Of a DNA stretch of 64,000 nucleotides, positions 23,714-36,269 are shown piece after piece. The stretch's first letter is position 1. Each line of letters opens with the position of its first letter. This stretch comes from Kuschelorhynchus macadamiae (Eukaryota; Arthropoda; Insecta; Coleoptera; Curculionidae), in NCBI GenBank assembly GCA_030620095.1, contig JAUTXW010000329.1, positions 666,001-730,000 of the forward strand, given 5' to 3'. The position numbers were made by a program, and so were the translations under genes. A model generated the notes under the pieces. That model was given only the letters and a program-made list of their open reading frames with translations. It searched no databases and was not told the origin of the DNA.

Positions 23714-24706
23714 GCTTATTTGAGTTTCATAATTAGTAATCCGTTGCTTCAGTTTCGAATGTAAGTACACTTTAGTAGTTAGACTTTTCGCATCGTCGCG
23801 TCGCTTTCGTCGAAAAATTTGGTGAAACCGGCATTTTTATACTTCTTTCTTGATATGATCGGATTTGACACGATTCTTCTTGCTGTAGGCAGATATATCT
23901 TAGTCAAATCGCATTTTCACTCGCAGCGGCGAGGACATTTTCTCTTAATCGGTAAATAAGACATGGAAAAGTAAACGCATTTTAGAGTTACTCTGATATC
24001 TTCTTAAATCATTAACAATGTTCCAAGACTCTTGAATTAGTCATTAAAGTTACTAATTCTGGTGTGAAAATAAAACTTTTTTATTAATTTAATGGTGCAT
24101 TAAAATTTTTTCGCCAGTTATAATTCTTTATAAGGTGTCAAAAAATATTTTCAAATATGATGTAAAGAACTCATATTTTTCTTTGACACAATTAAACCTT
24201 TAGTATACTAAGTACGCCTTTTTGTTCTTAACATATAAAATGGGAAAAGCCCTGTTAAACAAATCTTGAAGCAAAAGATGATAACGGAATTATGTAGAAA
24301 TTCTCAGTAAAGCTCAGATTATATGCAAAATGATATAAATGCATATTAAGCATATTTAGGCAGTATTTTCGTATTTTAAAAAATGTTATGTTTACTGGAT
24401 AGGCATTTAAAATATTTGAATTCCCCAGTAAAAAATATATCCCAAATATTTTATTGCAAAACCGCATCCAGAATTAACATTAGAAAGTTTTTGCAAAGCA
24501 TCTAGAAAAGTGTTAAATGTTTCTAATTGATTTTTTCAATAGCTTTGACTGAAAATTTAAAATTAAATATATGTTCAGCTACGGCAATGGAAGTCTTGTT
24601 GCCAAAAAACTGAATGACGTTTTTTTATAAAAACGGACACAATATACTAGTTAAAGTATCGAATGTATTGTCTGCTGTGTATTTTTTTGTGACAATTTTG
24701 AGATGT
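23714..24706. other. No gene recognised
   Basis: AT-rich spacer between two hAT elements, with no supported coding sequence or element ends. Confidence 0.5.
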
Positions 24707-24762
24707 CCCCTGACCAGGGGCGTGCGGTGAAATTTTAAGAATGGGAAGCAATTTTTAGAAAC

Positions 24763-27016
24763 TTACCTATTTGTAATGTAATTCGATTCTTCGATCATTT
24801 TTTGCAAATTCGTCAATGACGTCATCATAAAAACGTCGATGCTCCGACATATTTTGGAGAAGTTTATTTTCAATGGACAACAGCGATGTATGCGAAAGTC
24901 TCTCCTGCCCGTTGAATTTCTCACGAAATTTTTTATACCTTTAAGTGTTGAAAAATTGCGTTCTACTGATGAACGTGTGGCAGGTATTGTCAATAATAAT
25001 TCACACAATTTAGACACTTCGGTGTAGGCATCTTCCAGCTCCTTGTCTTTTAAAAATTGCATTAGTTCCTTAGCGTTATTTTTTGCGCTAATGTCATCAG
25101 TTTCGTAAATCACTTTTAGTTCAGATCGCAGTAACACTCGGTCGAAGAACTGGCCATAATGAAGAAGAAGAGATTTAAACGCATCTTCTGGAAAAGTTTT
25201 TCCTTTAAATGCATCAAAATTGCAGAGCTCGAGGAATGTAAAATCATTTAAACCGTTAAATCTTTAGTTAATTTGATCGATTATTTCATAAAATAGGAGT
25301 CTAAATGATGTTTGAACATCTCCCACCTTATCTGTTCAAAGACGCTTGGCTTGTGGCTCTACATTTAACGTCATCGTTTTCTCCCAAAATAGGTCAAAGT
25401 CATCTCTTTTTTGGCTTAACATGGACTTAAAATCATCCACTTTTTTTTCGGCAAAAAGCAATATCATTTGTTTTAGTTTGTAATATATTAAAAACATTGA
25501 ACAAGAATGGAAATATTTCTGAAAATATGTTCAACAAATAATTAAAATTAAAATTTCGATTCAAACAGTCTAAAAACCCCCTCGAACTATTTATTGCTTC
25601 TGAGTCTCACCTTTCATTATTTTCTATTATATTCTCAAACAGTTTAATCAGTGATTCACGATTTTCAAATACTGTTAACACAAGTCTTCCATTATAGTTC
25701 CACCTAGTAGGAGCTACTTTGGGCAGTCGTTTGTGGACAATGCAGTCCAAAGCTTGTGAACGTTTTGTTGACTTGGAAAAATTGCCACTTAAAGTAGCGA
25801 AAAATACTTTACACTCTTTGTTGTGATTGATGGACTGGGATAAAACTAAATTTAATTTATGAGCAAAACAATGGACAAACACAACACGTGGGAAAGTTTC
25901 TCGAACTTTAGCTTTCAGACCCCTTAATTGTCCCGCCATCACTGCAGCTCCATCATAGCTTTGAGCAACTAATTTTTTCTCTCTATTAATTTCTTTAGTA
26001 ACGTTATAAACTACGGTATATAATGCATCTGCTGTACGATTTTTGGACACATTCTTAAAACCTAAAAATCGCTCTTGATTACTTCCGTCTGTTTTAACGT
26101 AGCGTATTACTATAGATAATTGGCTAAAATTAGTGATATCAGTTGTTTCGTCCAGAACAATAGCAATGAACCGCGCCTCGCCAATCTCCTGCTTAACGTT
26201 CCGCGAAAAACGCTAGACTGCTCTAAATGATTTTTTAAGCAATCATCATATTTAGCCATTAAACTAAGTAAATCTTGAAAATTTCCTCTATTTGAAACCC
26301 TTGTTTCGTCATGACCTGTAAATCCCAATTCGTGCTGCCCCAGAAAACAAACACCATGGTAGGTCTTCTAGGTCTTCTTAATATTTGCCTATTTTTATCG
26401 ACTAGTTCATTGTGTTGGCGGGGACTAATTTCCAACTGTTTATTAAGGGCGTGTTCAATTCTGGTTTTACCGAAGACTTTTTCTTTTATGACGGCCTGTA
26501 AATGCGCTTTTGACATAATGTGTCTTTTTACACTCTATGGAAATTGTTTAAATCGGAAAAACCAGTTTTATTCCAGAGACCTTTTTCATTTTCAAAAAGT
26601 AAACATGGCCAACAAAATAATTTACTTATATTTTCACACCCTGTTAGCCATTTAAATTGTTCGTATTGCTTTTCCGGATAAAAATGTCTAATACAGTTTT
26701 TCATTTTTGTGGTTAAATTGTTCATAGGCGGTTTGGCCCTTCCTTTGGAAATTATTTGAAGCTTATCAGCGAAGTTTAATGTTGAAAATCCCTTTATTAT
26801 TAGGACACACACCACACATTCACACACACTCTTCTTACTTAATTGTCCAACATTTTCAACGTTATTACCGACAGCCGAAGTTGACGGTATTTGCATATCC
26901 ACGTCCGTATTATTGTCTTCCATATCGCACCACGCACGACGCGACGTACGTATCACACAACACACGGATAGCCGTTCAAACAAAGAACCTACTCCAACGA
27001 TAGCTTCCGCCGCCAC
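24763..27016 (-). pseudogene. hAT transposase (ZMYM1/TTF-finger type), copy 2
   Basis: The minus-strand pieces run in order. 27016-26528 is the N-terminus with the TTF-like finger WLTGCENISKLFCWPCLLFE. 26516-26259 has SKAHLQAVIKEKVFGKTRIE. 26328-26110 has GFTGHDE. 26050-25607 is the RNase H-like core with SYDGAAVMAGQLRGLKAKV and VHCFAHKLNLVLSQS. 25137-24763 is the dimerisation region with LTIPATRSSVERNFSTLKGI. Core motifs survive better here than in copy 1, but several frameshifts and the 113-bp insertion make it nonfunctional. Confidence 0.85.
25227..25339. other. About 113-bp insertion in hAT copy 2
   Basis: Copy 1 runs straight from TTGCAGAG into ACGCTTGGC. Copy 2 is interrupted after TTGCAGAG by a stretch starting CTCGAGGAATG and ending CTGTTCAA before AGACGCTTGGC. 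It disrupts the coding frame. It could be an insertion in copy 2, an intron, or a deletion in copy 1; a short AG may flank it. Confidence 0.5.
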
Positions 27017-27585
27017 TTAAAACACGCGACTGAAATGCAAAAATTGCAAACAGCCGGTGGAAGGTTCATTAACCTCTGGCTCGATTCACAGGAAATCAAG
27101 CATACAGGACTTGGCTGCAGAGAAGCTAGCGGCCTGCATAGGTTCTATTCGATATTCTATTGTGGCTGGGTCGGCGTCAAGTCCGCATTTATTATGAGCT
27201 TGATAATTAAGATAATATTTTAGCATTTTTGATATAAACTAAATTAATGGTTTCCTATTTCAAAAATTACATTTTAGAAGATTCTTTTTGGGGAAGCACT
27301 GCTTCCTTTGCTTTCATGGACTGCACGCCCCTGCCCCTGACATAATGTCTTGCTTGATTAATATGCTCCTTTAATATCAGTCGATGTAGAACGTAGTTTT
27401 TCTACTGATGAACAGTATCAAGTGATAAGAGGCGATCCTTTTTAGTAGATAATTTAGAAAAATATTTAAGTTTCGTTAAAAAAATTGTTTCATATAATTT
27501 TTTTTTTTAATAAATTTGTAATGTTTTTTTCGAATTAATATTTTTACTTTTTGCCAATTATAGTCACACATAAGGTATGTACGGG

Positions 27586-27588
<3 letters not shown>

Positions 27589-27646
<58 letters not shown>
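27589..27646. repeat. (TA)n microsatellite
   Basis: About 58 bp of uninterrupted TA. No Penelope-like 3' end is recognisable next to this one. Confidence 0.9.
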
Positions 27647-27649
<3 letters not shown>

Positions 27650-29960
27650 GCTAAGACGAATGTTACGAATGTTTTTACTAGTTTTTTAATTCTGTTTTCA
27701 AAAAGAACAACTGACTATCGGAAGTTGCGATTTTTACATATCGCACTTTTTAATGGGACCCCCTGTGTATTTTTATGTCATAATTTGCTCATATATTTTG
27801 CATATCCTTTGCATATCTAGTTCATATATTTACAAAATTCTTACATATATGTGCCCATATTTCGTATGTTTTTACGCATAAATCAGAACTTTAGTTCCCA
27901 GTATCCAAAATTCTTTTCCAATCAGCCCGATTACAAAGCAGTAATTAGGGCAAGTAGTAAATCAGCCATAAATGTGTTATCGTGAGAAGTGGGACTAACT
28001 GTATACTTTATGAATATTGTATTTATATTTTAAATCTCATTTAGACATTGATTATTGGGATTATTGACATCGAAATTTCTACTTATACCTTAATAGTTCT
28101 TTTGTATATCCAACACCAAACTACAGCTAACGTGTTATTTCCCTTTGTAAGTAAATATTTGAACCCTTTAATCAATACATCCCTGTTTAATACTGCATTG
28201 TAAAGCCGTTTACTTATTTAGAGTTTCTATATGCCAAGTTACCAGCTACGAAAGATTGGATTTTAAGTTAAATAAAATCAACACTACTAGATCCGATTTA
28301 TTTTTGCTAAAAAGAGTGTAATATGATAAGATTCTGAAAAAATTGTCGAATTTACCATTTTCAAAAATACACATTGTTTAAGAAAACTGGAGAGGCAAAA
28401 AATCTAATCGACTTACAGTACAGATTTTTCCTTGAAAGTATTTCGTATGTACTGAAATGTTACTCCCGATAGCACTTCATTAAACTGCAAAAGCAGCTAG
28501 TCTTATGATATGCGTATTTTTGATCCGGGTGTTGTTTTTCTCAATTTAATTTTTTCAGAACTATTTTATTCCTGTCGAAATACATTAATCAATATATTCT
28601 CAACGTATTAGTTAATATCTTAACATACTATAGGCTTCGTTTGTATTACAATGTCCTTCATCATTTGCATCAGACTAATACTTTGATAGCTAAAAAAAAA
28701 GAAACAACAATTCTTCTCAAACATAGTCAATTTTTATCTTTAATTTTCCTAATACTTATTTCTGTTTACACTAGTTTTTTCTATTGTTACAGTACAGTCT
28801 GTGTAACTTCATTCTACACTAAACCAATTATTTTTAGATTGATCTTTAAAATTTTTTTAAGTGAACTTATTGACTTTTAATGTAGGGCGTTAATAGCAAC
28901 CACTCTATATACTAATTTACAATATTGGTCCGCATTTAAATAAAACTTTAGGTTCTCCGAAAATTTGATACATTACAATTTTAGAAGAACGAATTCGACC
29001 AAATCGCCATTCTTATTCGTATTCGTCAATTACAGAAATATCTGAAGATGATCAAATAGACGCAATAACATTAAACCTCAAAACTGAGTCAACTTAATAT
29101 GTAATAAATCGTATTTTACAAATTAAAATAAAATAAATTTAGTTCTAGGTCTAGAAGGGAACAAGTTAATGACACACAGTTAGTTTGAGATAAAAATTTC
29201 TGATACAATAAAAATTTATTCAGCTCAATTAATTAAAATTGGTATCAACCCTCACCCAAAGGAACGCCTTACTACAGCGAGGCAAGAATAAGATTTGGTA
29301 AAACTAAAGCAAAATATATCAATTTTGCTTCTTTAGTAAATTATTTCATTGTAGATTTATTAAAAACATGTTTAAAAAATATTTTCTTTGTATTTTTTCG
29401 AGGCATTGTATTTAAGTTTCGTATGCACTGGTTTAGTATTAAAATATATTTTTATGAGCAAAACATTTTTCTATTAGTAGTTTTTTCGACTTTTACTAGT
29501 CGCGTGCATATTTTTAACTAAAAAAAAAACGATACCCACTGATTTTTCTTAAATCATGTTTACATAAGCTGTTTTCTGTGAATAACAATTCAAAATGAAT
29601 AAAATTGTATGAAGTTATGAGCTGTTTTTTAGATGCAAAAACTGTTTTAGGGGAAATTAAAATTTCAGATAAAAGTTGAAAAAAAAATTTAACATCCTGT
29701 CCTAACACTGGAACCTGTGGTGGAAGATAGATCAAAATACAAGAGTGCTAACCACACTACATCACAACTTATTTTACTGTTTATTCTACTGGATTCCATA
29801 AGACGTGAAGAACTTGGTTTTAAAATTTACGCAATTAAGTCAAAACCATGATAGTGAACAACAACATTGATGTTGTTTACTGTACTTATTTATGTTATTG
29901 AAAAAGAATATACATAAATTGCTATTACAATTATGTGGTTTGCTCCCGAAACTTAAGCAG
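27650..29960. other. No gene recognised
   Basis: AT-rich spacer up to the left end of the CMC element. Short open frames are Phe/Tyr/Ile/Lys-rich and carry no recognisable motif. Confidence 0.5.
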
Positions 29961-29962
29961 CA

Positions 29963-29977
29963 CACTGAGAAAAACTG
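29963..29977 (+). repeat. CMC left terminal inverted repeat
   Basis: CACTGAGAAAAACTG; the first eight bases match the complement of the right end at 58002-58009 and the A-rich continuation is shared. CACTG/CACTA at the tip is the hallmark of the superfamily. Confidence 0.7.
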
Positions 29978-29984
29978 CCCAATA

Positions 29985-30330
29985 CAAAAGTTATATTGGG
30001 ATTTGTTTAATAACTGTCAGATAACGTTGTATACCTCGTAATGACGTCCCGATATTACAGCAAATAAATCAGTTGTACTACTTTAATTTAATAATTGCTA
30101 TTCAATTTCTGTATTATCAAAATACAAATGTGAAATGTATACAAAAATTGTATAGTTAATATACATAATTTGCATAATCATTTATTCACCTAATGGATAT
30201 ACAACAGTTTAATGGCTACAATAAATATGAGTTTTGTCCCCGTTAAGGTACAAAAACACTTAATTTTATTCAAGCAAATTGTATAAAATCTCAAAATAGT
30301 TTGTATAGGTTTATATTAACTGTTAACAAA
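29985..30330. repeat. CMC left subterminal repeats
   Basis: Scattered copies of TTGTATA or TATACAA: GTTGTATACC near 30027, TTGTATAGTTA near 30148, GATATACAACAG near 30197, ATTGTATAAAATC near 30279 and GTTTGTATAGG near 30300. They mirror the right-end array and are probable transposase-binding sites. Confidence 0.55.
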
Positions 30331-30635
30331 AAACTGTATAGTGCTTAATCATTAAAATGGCGCGTTACGTGTCCCGCCAATTAGAAAGCGATTATCAAGC
30401 ACGTGACTAAATAATAAGCGCTTATTGACCAAAATACAGTAGCGATAACCTGTTGAAACACATACGATCTTCGTTTTGTCCGCAGTCCGCATGCTCGGCT
30501 TATTTTTCTTTCTTTTTGCACGCGACCGCCACCGACAACACACAGAGCCGGTAAATTTCGATAGTTACGACCATTAGGGGAAAGAATTTTAGATTATTAT
30601 TAGTACTATTAGTTATTTTTGTGATTGTTCGTGCA

Positions 30636-33600
30636 ATGGATTTATTTCATTTTTCAGAGGACCAACTGGAAATCCTTCAAGGTACGTGAAATACTTTGTA
30701 TTTAATATATCTTCCTACTACCTATCATTTTACAATGGCGGCTAGACCTAGACAACATGCATATATCCTAATATTTCGACAGAGGGCTGCACAAAACCTA
30801 TACCTACCCCTATAACATTCTCGAACGCAAATTTTACCAGTGATAGTTAAGGTTCTAACTAAGAAAACCCACTAGGGTTGCCGTCCAGACAGTGTTTATA
30901 CCAAGTGCTGGTCCTGTCTCACGAACTGCTAATTTTACGATAATGAGATAAAAATTGTTATAAAAATGCCCAAGAAAAAATGCTTAAAATACATTTCAAG
31001 TTTCTATCTCTACCGCTAGAGGTCGTAAAAATGTCATTCTAAATGTATTAAACACATACTACATTTAAATTGTTAGTAGAATTGTGAATCTTTTTATAGT
31101 CGTTCTACTGCCAGACGTAAAGTAAATGATAAAGGGGAAGGGGGAGAGCAAGGTCTTTCAATTTTATTGGTTAAAAATTTGGTTTGGCTAGTCGAATTAG
31201 ACATTTTTGTTCTTATGTAAAAGCATTTCTCCCACCATCGCTAGAGGTAGTAAAACCCTATATAATCTCTAATAAATTGTATTTTCAATGTATTCAACAA
31301 ATACTACATTTAAATTGCTAGTAGAATTGTGAAATTTTTGTATTCAAGTCTTTTTAACGGTGGCAGCAATCGAAATACCAATATTATAATTTTTTTACAT
31401 GCATAAGACCAAACATTTTTCATGTGGCTAAGCCAAACCAAATTTTTAACCAATAAAATAGAAAGACTTTTCTCACCCCTTCTCCCTTTATTTTACGTCT
31501 GACAGTAAAAAGACTAATAAAAAAGTTTCACAATTCTACTAACAATTAAAATCTACTTGGTATTTGTTTAATACATTTATAAGAAAATATTAGTTTTTGT
31601 AATTAACTAGGTATGCCTTTGCGGTAGAGATAGAAACTTAAAAAGTATTTCTAGCATTTTCTTGGGCACTTTGCAATTTTTTTTTTTTCAGTTTTTTCAG
31701 ATTGACCGTTCTTGAGATAGGAATAGGGACGGGATTTTTTTTCGATATATCGATAGTTATCGATATATCAAATAGCAATAGGTAAATTTTAAAAATATCG
31801 ATGTTTCGATAGTTATGGATATATCGATAGTTATCGGTAGTTATCGATGGTGATCGATAGCTATAGATAAGAATGGATATATCAGTTACTATCGACATAT
31901 CGATAGTTTTCAAGAATTATTGACATACCGATAGTTATCGATATTTCGGTAGTTATCACTTTATAATTGATGCAAAATGAAATTTTCGATTATCAGCAAT
32001 TTATCTGCTGTCTTAAATTTCCTAAACGCTGGTAATATTTCTTTTTAAAGTTTTCGGCGGGATGGTTATGGTCTTACGATTTCACTTGCAGCATTAGTCT
32101 ATAAATAATGTGTATACGTACAAATTTACTTTGCCGAATGAATATTACAGACAATGGAGTTTGGAGTTAATGTTTAGCCACATCTTACTGTAACACGAGT
32201 GGCTTTTGAAACATTAAACTAAAAAAATTAATTGAGAGCAATTGGGTTATCTAAAAATGTAGAGTTTTCCTGGATCTAAGGGCACGAACGAACATTTACT
32301 CATTTTAATATTTCACAATTTATATTGCTGATTGTTAATGCTTAATAGAGATAGCGCTTTTATACATAATATTACATAATATTAGTTACCGTGGTCAAAG
32401 TTTACAGAATTAACATATTCTGTAAACTTTGTCGTGGTTCTACATAAAATGAACAATGATTCCGCAGTTTAGATGATTTCTTTTAAACTATTTATGGTAG
32501 TGCTTGGATCATCTATCGTCATCATATTAAAAGCATATTTAAACAAAAACAGAGAAATAGCCCCGCTCTTTTTATTTTTTTCCGTCTGAGAGTTTCGGTA
32601 ATAATTTGAAAATGTTTTAATATGTTGTTTTAAAATTTGGTATATATGTGCAAATTTATAAACAAAGTAAAGAGCTATATCCCGACATAGTACGTGTGGT
32701 GCGGGGGCAAACATTACATCTTGTCAGGTTACTTCTAGGTATAAGTCGATGTGCGTCAGCTACTGAGGTGTTTTGTACCTAGGGGAGGCGGTAAAATCAA
32801 ATGAATGGATGTTTAGGGACACTAAATTAATTTCTAATAATTATTTGCATTTAATGAATACCTATCAGTAACTCGTTTTATATAATAGTTATATTACCGC
32901 ATTTTAACTAGTCTAGTATTTTGTTCTAGATCTAGGCATATGTCTTAGATTTAGCCTAATCTTTTAAATAGAAATTATAAATAAAAGTCAAGGCGCCCAG
33001 TCAACCTAATAAAATTAGTAAATATGTAGGATAGTGATGTTCATTGTAATAAGGTATTAGTTAGACGCAGAATTCATAAAGTCGAACTTATGGATAAAAT
33101 ATTATTTTTCACTTTTTTTTCAGGTCGTTTTATATTTTTCCCAAAAATGTTTATTGCTTATAAAAACAATTGTCTTAACTTATAAATATCTATAGTTACG
33201 ATAAGATCGAATAATTAAGTTATCGATAACTATCGATATTTATCGATAACTATCGGCATATTGATAAATAAAATATATCTATAGGTACAGACCTATCGCC
33301 TATCGATAGGTAAAATCTAATATCGCCCTGTATAACTGTTTCGGCAGGATTTCGAAGGCAACCCTAGTAACCTTAACTACTAGTACATTTTTCGTTTGGG
33401 AATCTTATGCGAGTACGTTTTGTGCAGCCGTCTCTCATTCTACAAACTACTATTTTGATTTTATTATTAATATAAAATAAGTATATACCTAAATACGTTT
33501 AATAAAAATATCAACTGGGTAATCGTCTTGAGGGTGTGTCCAATTCTAATAAGCATTTTTTTAATATTCAGAAGAGTGCATTGATGAGGAATCGTTCCCA

Positions 33601-35882
33601 TTGTTAGATGAGGAAACCATTCAAAAACTTTTTCCAAAGGCATTCCAAGATTAATTTTTAAGAAAAAATTTGAGCGTTTTAAACAACAGGCACTGAATCA
33701 AGAACAACCACAAGTTTTAGCTCAGGTAAATAAAGCGTATAGGGCTTCTAAATATTGACAAACATTTTCTGGGTGATATAATACAGTATGGCACACTTGA
33801 ATTATATGGGCGATGCCCCCATATCGAGACGTTATTTGAGATCTCGGTAACTATATTAGATACGAGGGAGGTTAAATTAGGGCAAAGTTACGCCCTTTAT
33901 AAACAAAAACATTAAGACAATTATCATAAAATTGTAGGTACCACTTCTTCCATGTTCCCCATCACTCTATAGTTCATCGTCAGATACCGTTACTCTTTCT
34001 AGTGATGCCACAATTGAGTTTATTGATGAATCAGAAAATCAGGAGGAAAATATTTTAGAGCCCGAATCTAATGAGGCATCTTGTTCAACGCCAAAACGTA
34101 TATGTCCTATGAGTGAACTTTTTGAAGATGTAAGACTAAAAATTGCTAATAATCAGGCATCATTTAATTTTGATTACATGTTTTTTAGGGTTTAGAAAAA
34201 GTGTTAGAAAAAACCATAGATGGGCAAATTGTATTAATGAAAAAAGAAAATCTTAATAATGATGCTCGTCAAAGACTTGTTAAGGAAATAATAAATTATT
34301 TGATTGGAAAACTGGGAGTGCATGGGTATGATACACTATACATATATCGGTCAAATGTACTAAATTCCTCAAAATGATGATATGGAACCAACCAGGTTTT
34401 AATAAATGTTTATGACACTCATTAACGAGATATAGGGTATTAAAATTAAATTCTCGGATTTATTATTTTGTATAACTTAAGAAAGAATCTAGTCATGGAT
34501 CCCTGACATATTAATGTTATTATCCCAGTTACCAGTTTTAATATCGATCTGTCAATAATATAGCGAGCGATAGGAAAATAACAATTCCGAGATTTAAACT
34601 TTAACATGCACCCTGTATCTCAGATATTTTACAAAGACATAATTGGCTCAGTGTCATTATATTCACAAGTTAAAACTAGGATTGATTGGCCCATTCATTA
34701 CCGACCACCCTAAATATACAATGATTTATTGTTAATTTTTTTTTAGAATAAAATCTTACATGTTGGAATCTGCTGCCTGCGAAATCACAAAACTTTTTAG
34801 GTGTGAAGCAAAAGAAACTTATTTTATTGGCTACAAAAAAACGGAAAACGTAAAAAGAGCTGCCAGAGGGAAACTCTGGAGTCGGTTTGTAAACGTAAGA
34901 AACGCGTTACGATCAGCCGAGGGTAAAACTGTAAAGAAATCTCCACCAAAATCATTAGTAAACGGTAGGATTTAAATAATAAATTGCCCTATTTTTTTAA
35001 ACATGTTCTACATTATTTTTTCAGAAAAAAAAGATGAATTAGAAATTCTCTCCACAATTATAGAACCAAGAGAAAAGGTTTTAGCACTTTGGACTGAATC
35101 ATATAAGCAAAGGAGGCAAATTCTTCGGTCAAACCTATCAGTTCAAGAATTATTTGACAACTATGCCGCACTTTCAACGTCATTAGGACCTGACTTGGTA
35201 ATTTTTTATTTAAATTGTAAGGGATAGATATACGGGATTTTTATGGGAAAAATCATTGTACGCCACTGTTTTTTTTTGTAAATTAGGTATTTTTTTTTAG
35301 GTTAGACAATAATTATTTATACAACTTTTTCTGTCTCTAGAATTTTTTTCGTATTTCGCTTAGGTTTCGAGAAAAAAAAAATATATCCGCCTTTTGACAA
35401 AACCATTACGCTGCATCTCAAAAACTAAGCAAGTTAGTCCTCATGTTTATAGAAAAAAAAATCTTACTTTGAACTCAAACTTACAATTGAATTGAATTTT
35501 GTAACACCTTGTACAATACATATTCGATAATAGTGATTATTTTTTTACAGATTGAGAGTGATTTTAATTCAAGATTTAATGGACAATTCGATATTATATA
35601 TACAAAAGTAACAAAAGTAGCATCTGCTATCTTGGGGGAGGCAGAGTCACGAAAAGTTTATGTCATAAATAGAAATGATGTTGGTAAGTATCCAATTGTG
35701 AAACCTATTAAAGATAGATAATTTTTTGTTATACGTATTTAATGTATTTGCAGATCCGCTTCTAAAAGCATTGTTGACATTGCCATACCTTTTCACGATA
35801 TCAAATACGGATTTAGAAGAAAAGAAAAATGAAAGGGTTCAAATACTAAAGAATCTGACGCTCCAGCCTTTTGCTGTTATAG
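30636..35882 (+). CDS. CMC accessory gene, exons 1-8
   Basis: Eight exons with GT-AG borders and compatible phases: 30636-30681, 33572-33725, 33938-34129, 34189-34325, 34747-34964, 35025-35197, 35551-35683 and 35754-35882. Together with exon 9 (53408-53667) they encode about 480 residues: MDLFHFSEDQLEILQ at the start, an acidic region with FIDESENQEENILEPESNE, a basic stretch YKKTENVKRAARGKLWSRF, and a helical region EPREKVLALWTESYKQRRQI. Exon 2 has a one-base frameshift near 33650, after the reading KLFPKAFQD and before LIFKKKFERF. Repetitive insect and fish proteins of unknown function end in a similar way; function unknown. It lies inside the transposon ends, in line with the transposase, hence the name accessory gene. 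Confidence 0.6.
30966..31668. repeat. Imperfect long inverted repeat (fold-back)
   Basis: About 30966-31240 and 31370-31668 are diverged inverted copies. GCCCAAGAAAAAATGCTTAA and TTTCTATCTCTACCGC on the left match GCGGTAGAGATAGAAA and GCATTTTCTTGGGC on the right. TTTATTTTACGTCTGACAGT on the right pairs with ACTGCCAGACGTAAAGTAAA on the left. Confidence 0.65.
31738..31960. repeat. ATCGATAGTTATCGAT-type tandem array
   Basis: Many short units around TATCGATAGTTATCGATA, themselves nearly palindromic. A complementary smaller array is at 33190-33320, so the two may be subterminal arrays of the intron-1 element. Confidence 0.7.
32396..32431. repeat. Perfect 15-bp hairpin with 6-nt loop
   Basis: CAAAGTTTACAGAAT, loop TAACAT, then ATTCTGTAAACTTTG. 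No T tract or gene end is nearby, so it is not called a terminator. Confidence 0.7.
33190..33320. repeat. TATCGATAACTATCGAT-type tandem array
   Basis: Short repeats ATCGATAACTATCGATA and TATCGATAGG, complementary in type to those at 31738-31960. They end just before the right end of the intron-1 element. Confidence 0.65.
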
Positions 35883-35906
35883 GTAGATATCAAACTACCC
35901 CCCCCC

Positions 35907-36190
35907 ACCACTACTCCTGACCTTGAGAGCCCAGGTGTGCTGTGTAGTTTGGCCTTGAGGCGATGTGACGTCATATGACCTTGAGCGCGCATCACGCGGC
36001 TTCGAGGCCATGTGACGTCACATGACCTTGAGCGTGCACCAAACTTTTCGTTCTTTGATTTGGGAGCCCAGGTGTGCTGTATCGTTTGGCCTTGAGGATT
36101 TTTAACATCATATAACCTTGAGCGTGTATAAAACTTTTCGTCGTTGCATATTGTTTGGCCTTGGGGGTGTGCGACGACAGAGGGTCTCGA
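35907..36190. repeat. Left terminal CCTTGAG-box array
   Basis: The outer about 280 bp contains repeated GACCTTGAG and GGCCTTGAG boxes, two GAGCCCAGGTGTGCTGT blocks, two TGACGTCA octamers and a 16-bp perfect palindrome CATGTGACGTCACATG (36009-36024). The array is mirrored at 53110-53396. Repeated short motifs at the tip of an element usually bind its transposase; TGACGTCA also equals the CREB/ATF consensus. Confidence 0.7.
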
Positions 36191-36269
36191 GTGTTAAAAG
36201 CTATTAAAGCCAGGTATTCTACCCATAAAATTGAAGAGAGGCACTCTGTGCGGTCACAAGGGATTTCAT

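Larger units (their letters stand above)
24715..27333 (-). mobile_element. hAT element, ZMYM1-like family, copy 2
   Basis: The left end is CAGGGGCGTGCGGTG and the right end is the complement of CAGGGGCGTGCAGTCC. Flanks are a perfect 8-bp target duplication, CCCCTGAC at 24707-24714 and 27334-27341. It is collinear with copy 1 at 4898-7427 apart from indels: about 113 bp extra near 25227, about 60 bp missing near 26205, and about 35 bp present near 26443-26478 that copy 1 lacks. Neither copy is a simple derivative of the other. Confidence 0.9.
30780..33434. mobile_element. Nonautonomous element inside intron 1, about 2.65 kb
   Basis: The left end CAGAGGGCTGCACAAAAC (30780) corresponds to the complement of GTTTTGTGCAGCCGTCTC at the right (ending near 33434). 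Further inside, ACTAGGGTTGCC (30871-30882) and GGCAACCCTAGT (33357-33368) are perfect 12-bp inverted matches. TAGTTAAGGTT also lies next to both. CAG-type tips suggest hAT affiliation, but the 8-bp flanks (TATTTCGA and a TCATTCTA-like string) do not match well. It contains a fold-back and TCGATA-rich arrays, and no recognisable transposase. Confidence 0.5.

Noticed and set aside
28641..28880. 79-codon open frame
   Set aside because: Phe/Ile/Leu/Ser-rich with no motif, no splice context and no neighbours; typical chance frame in AT-rich DNA.
32396..32431. Rho-independent-type terminator
   Set aside because: The hairpin has no T tract and the window is eukaryotic; kept only as a hairpin.
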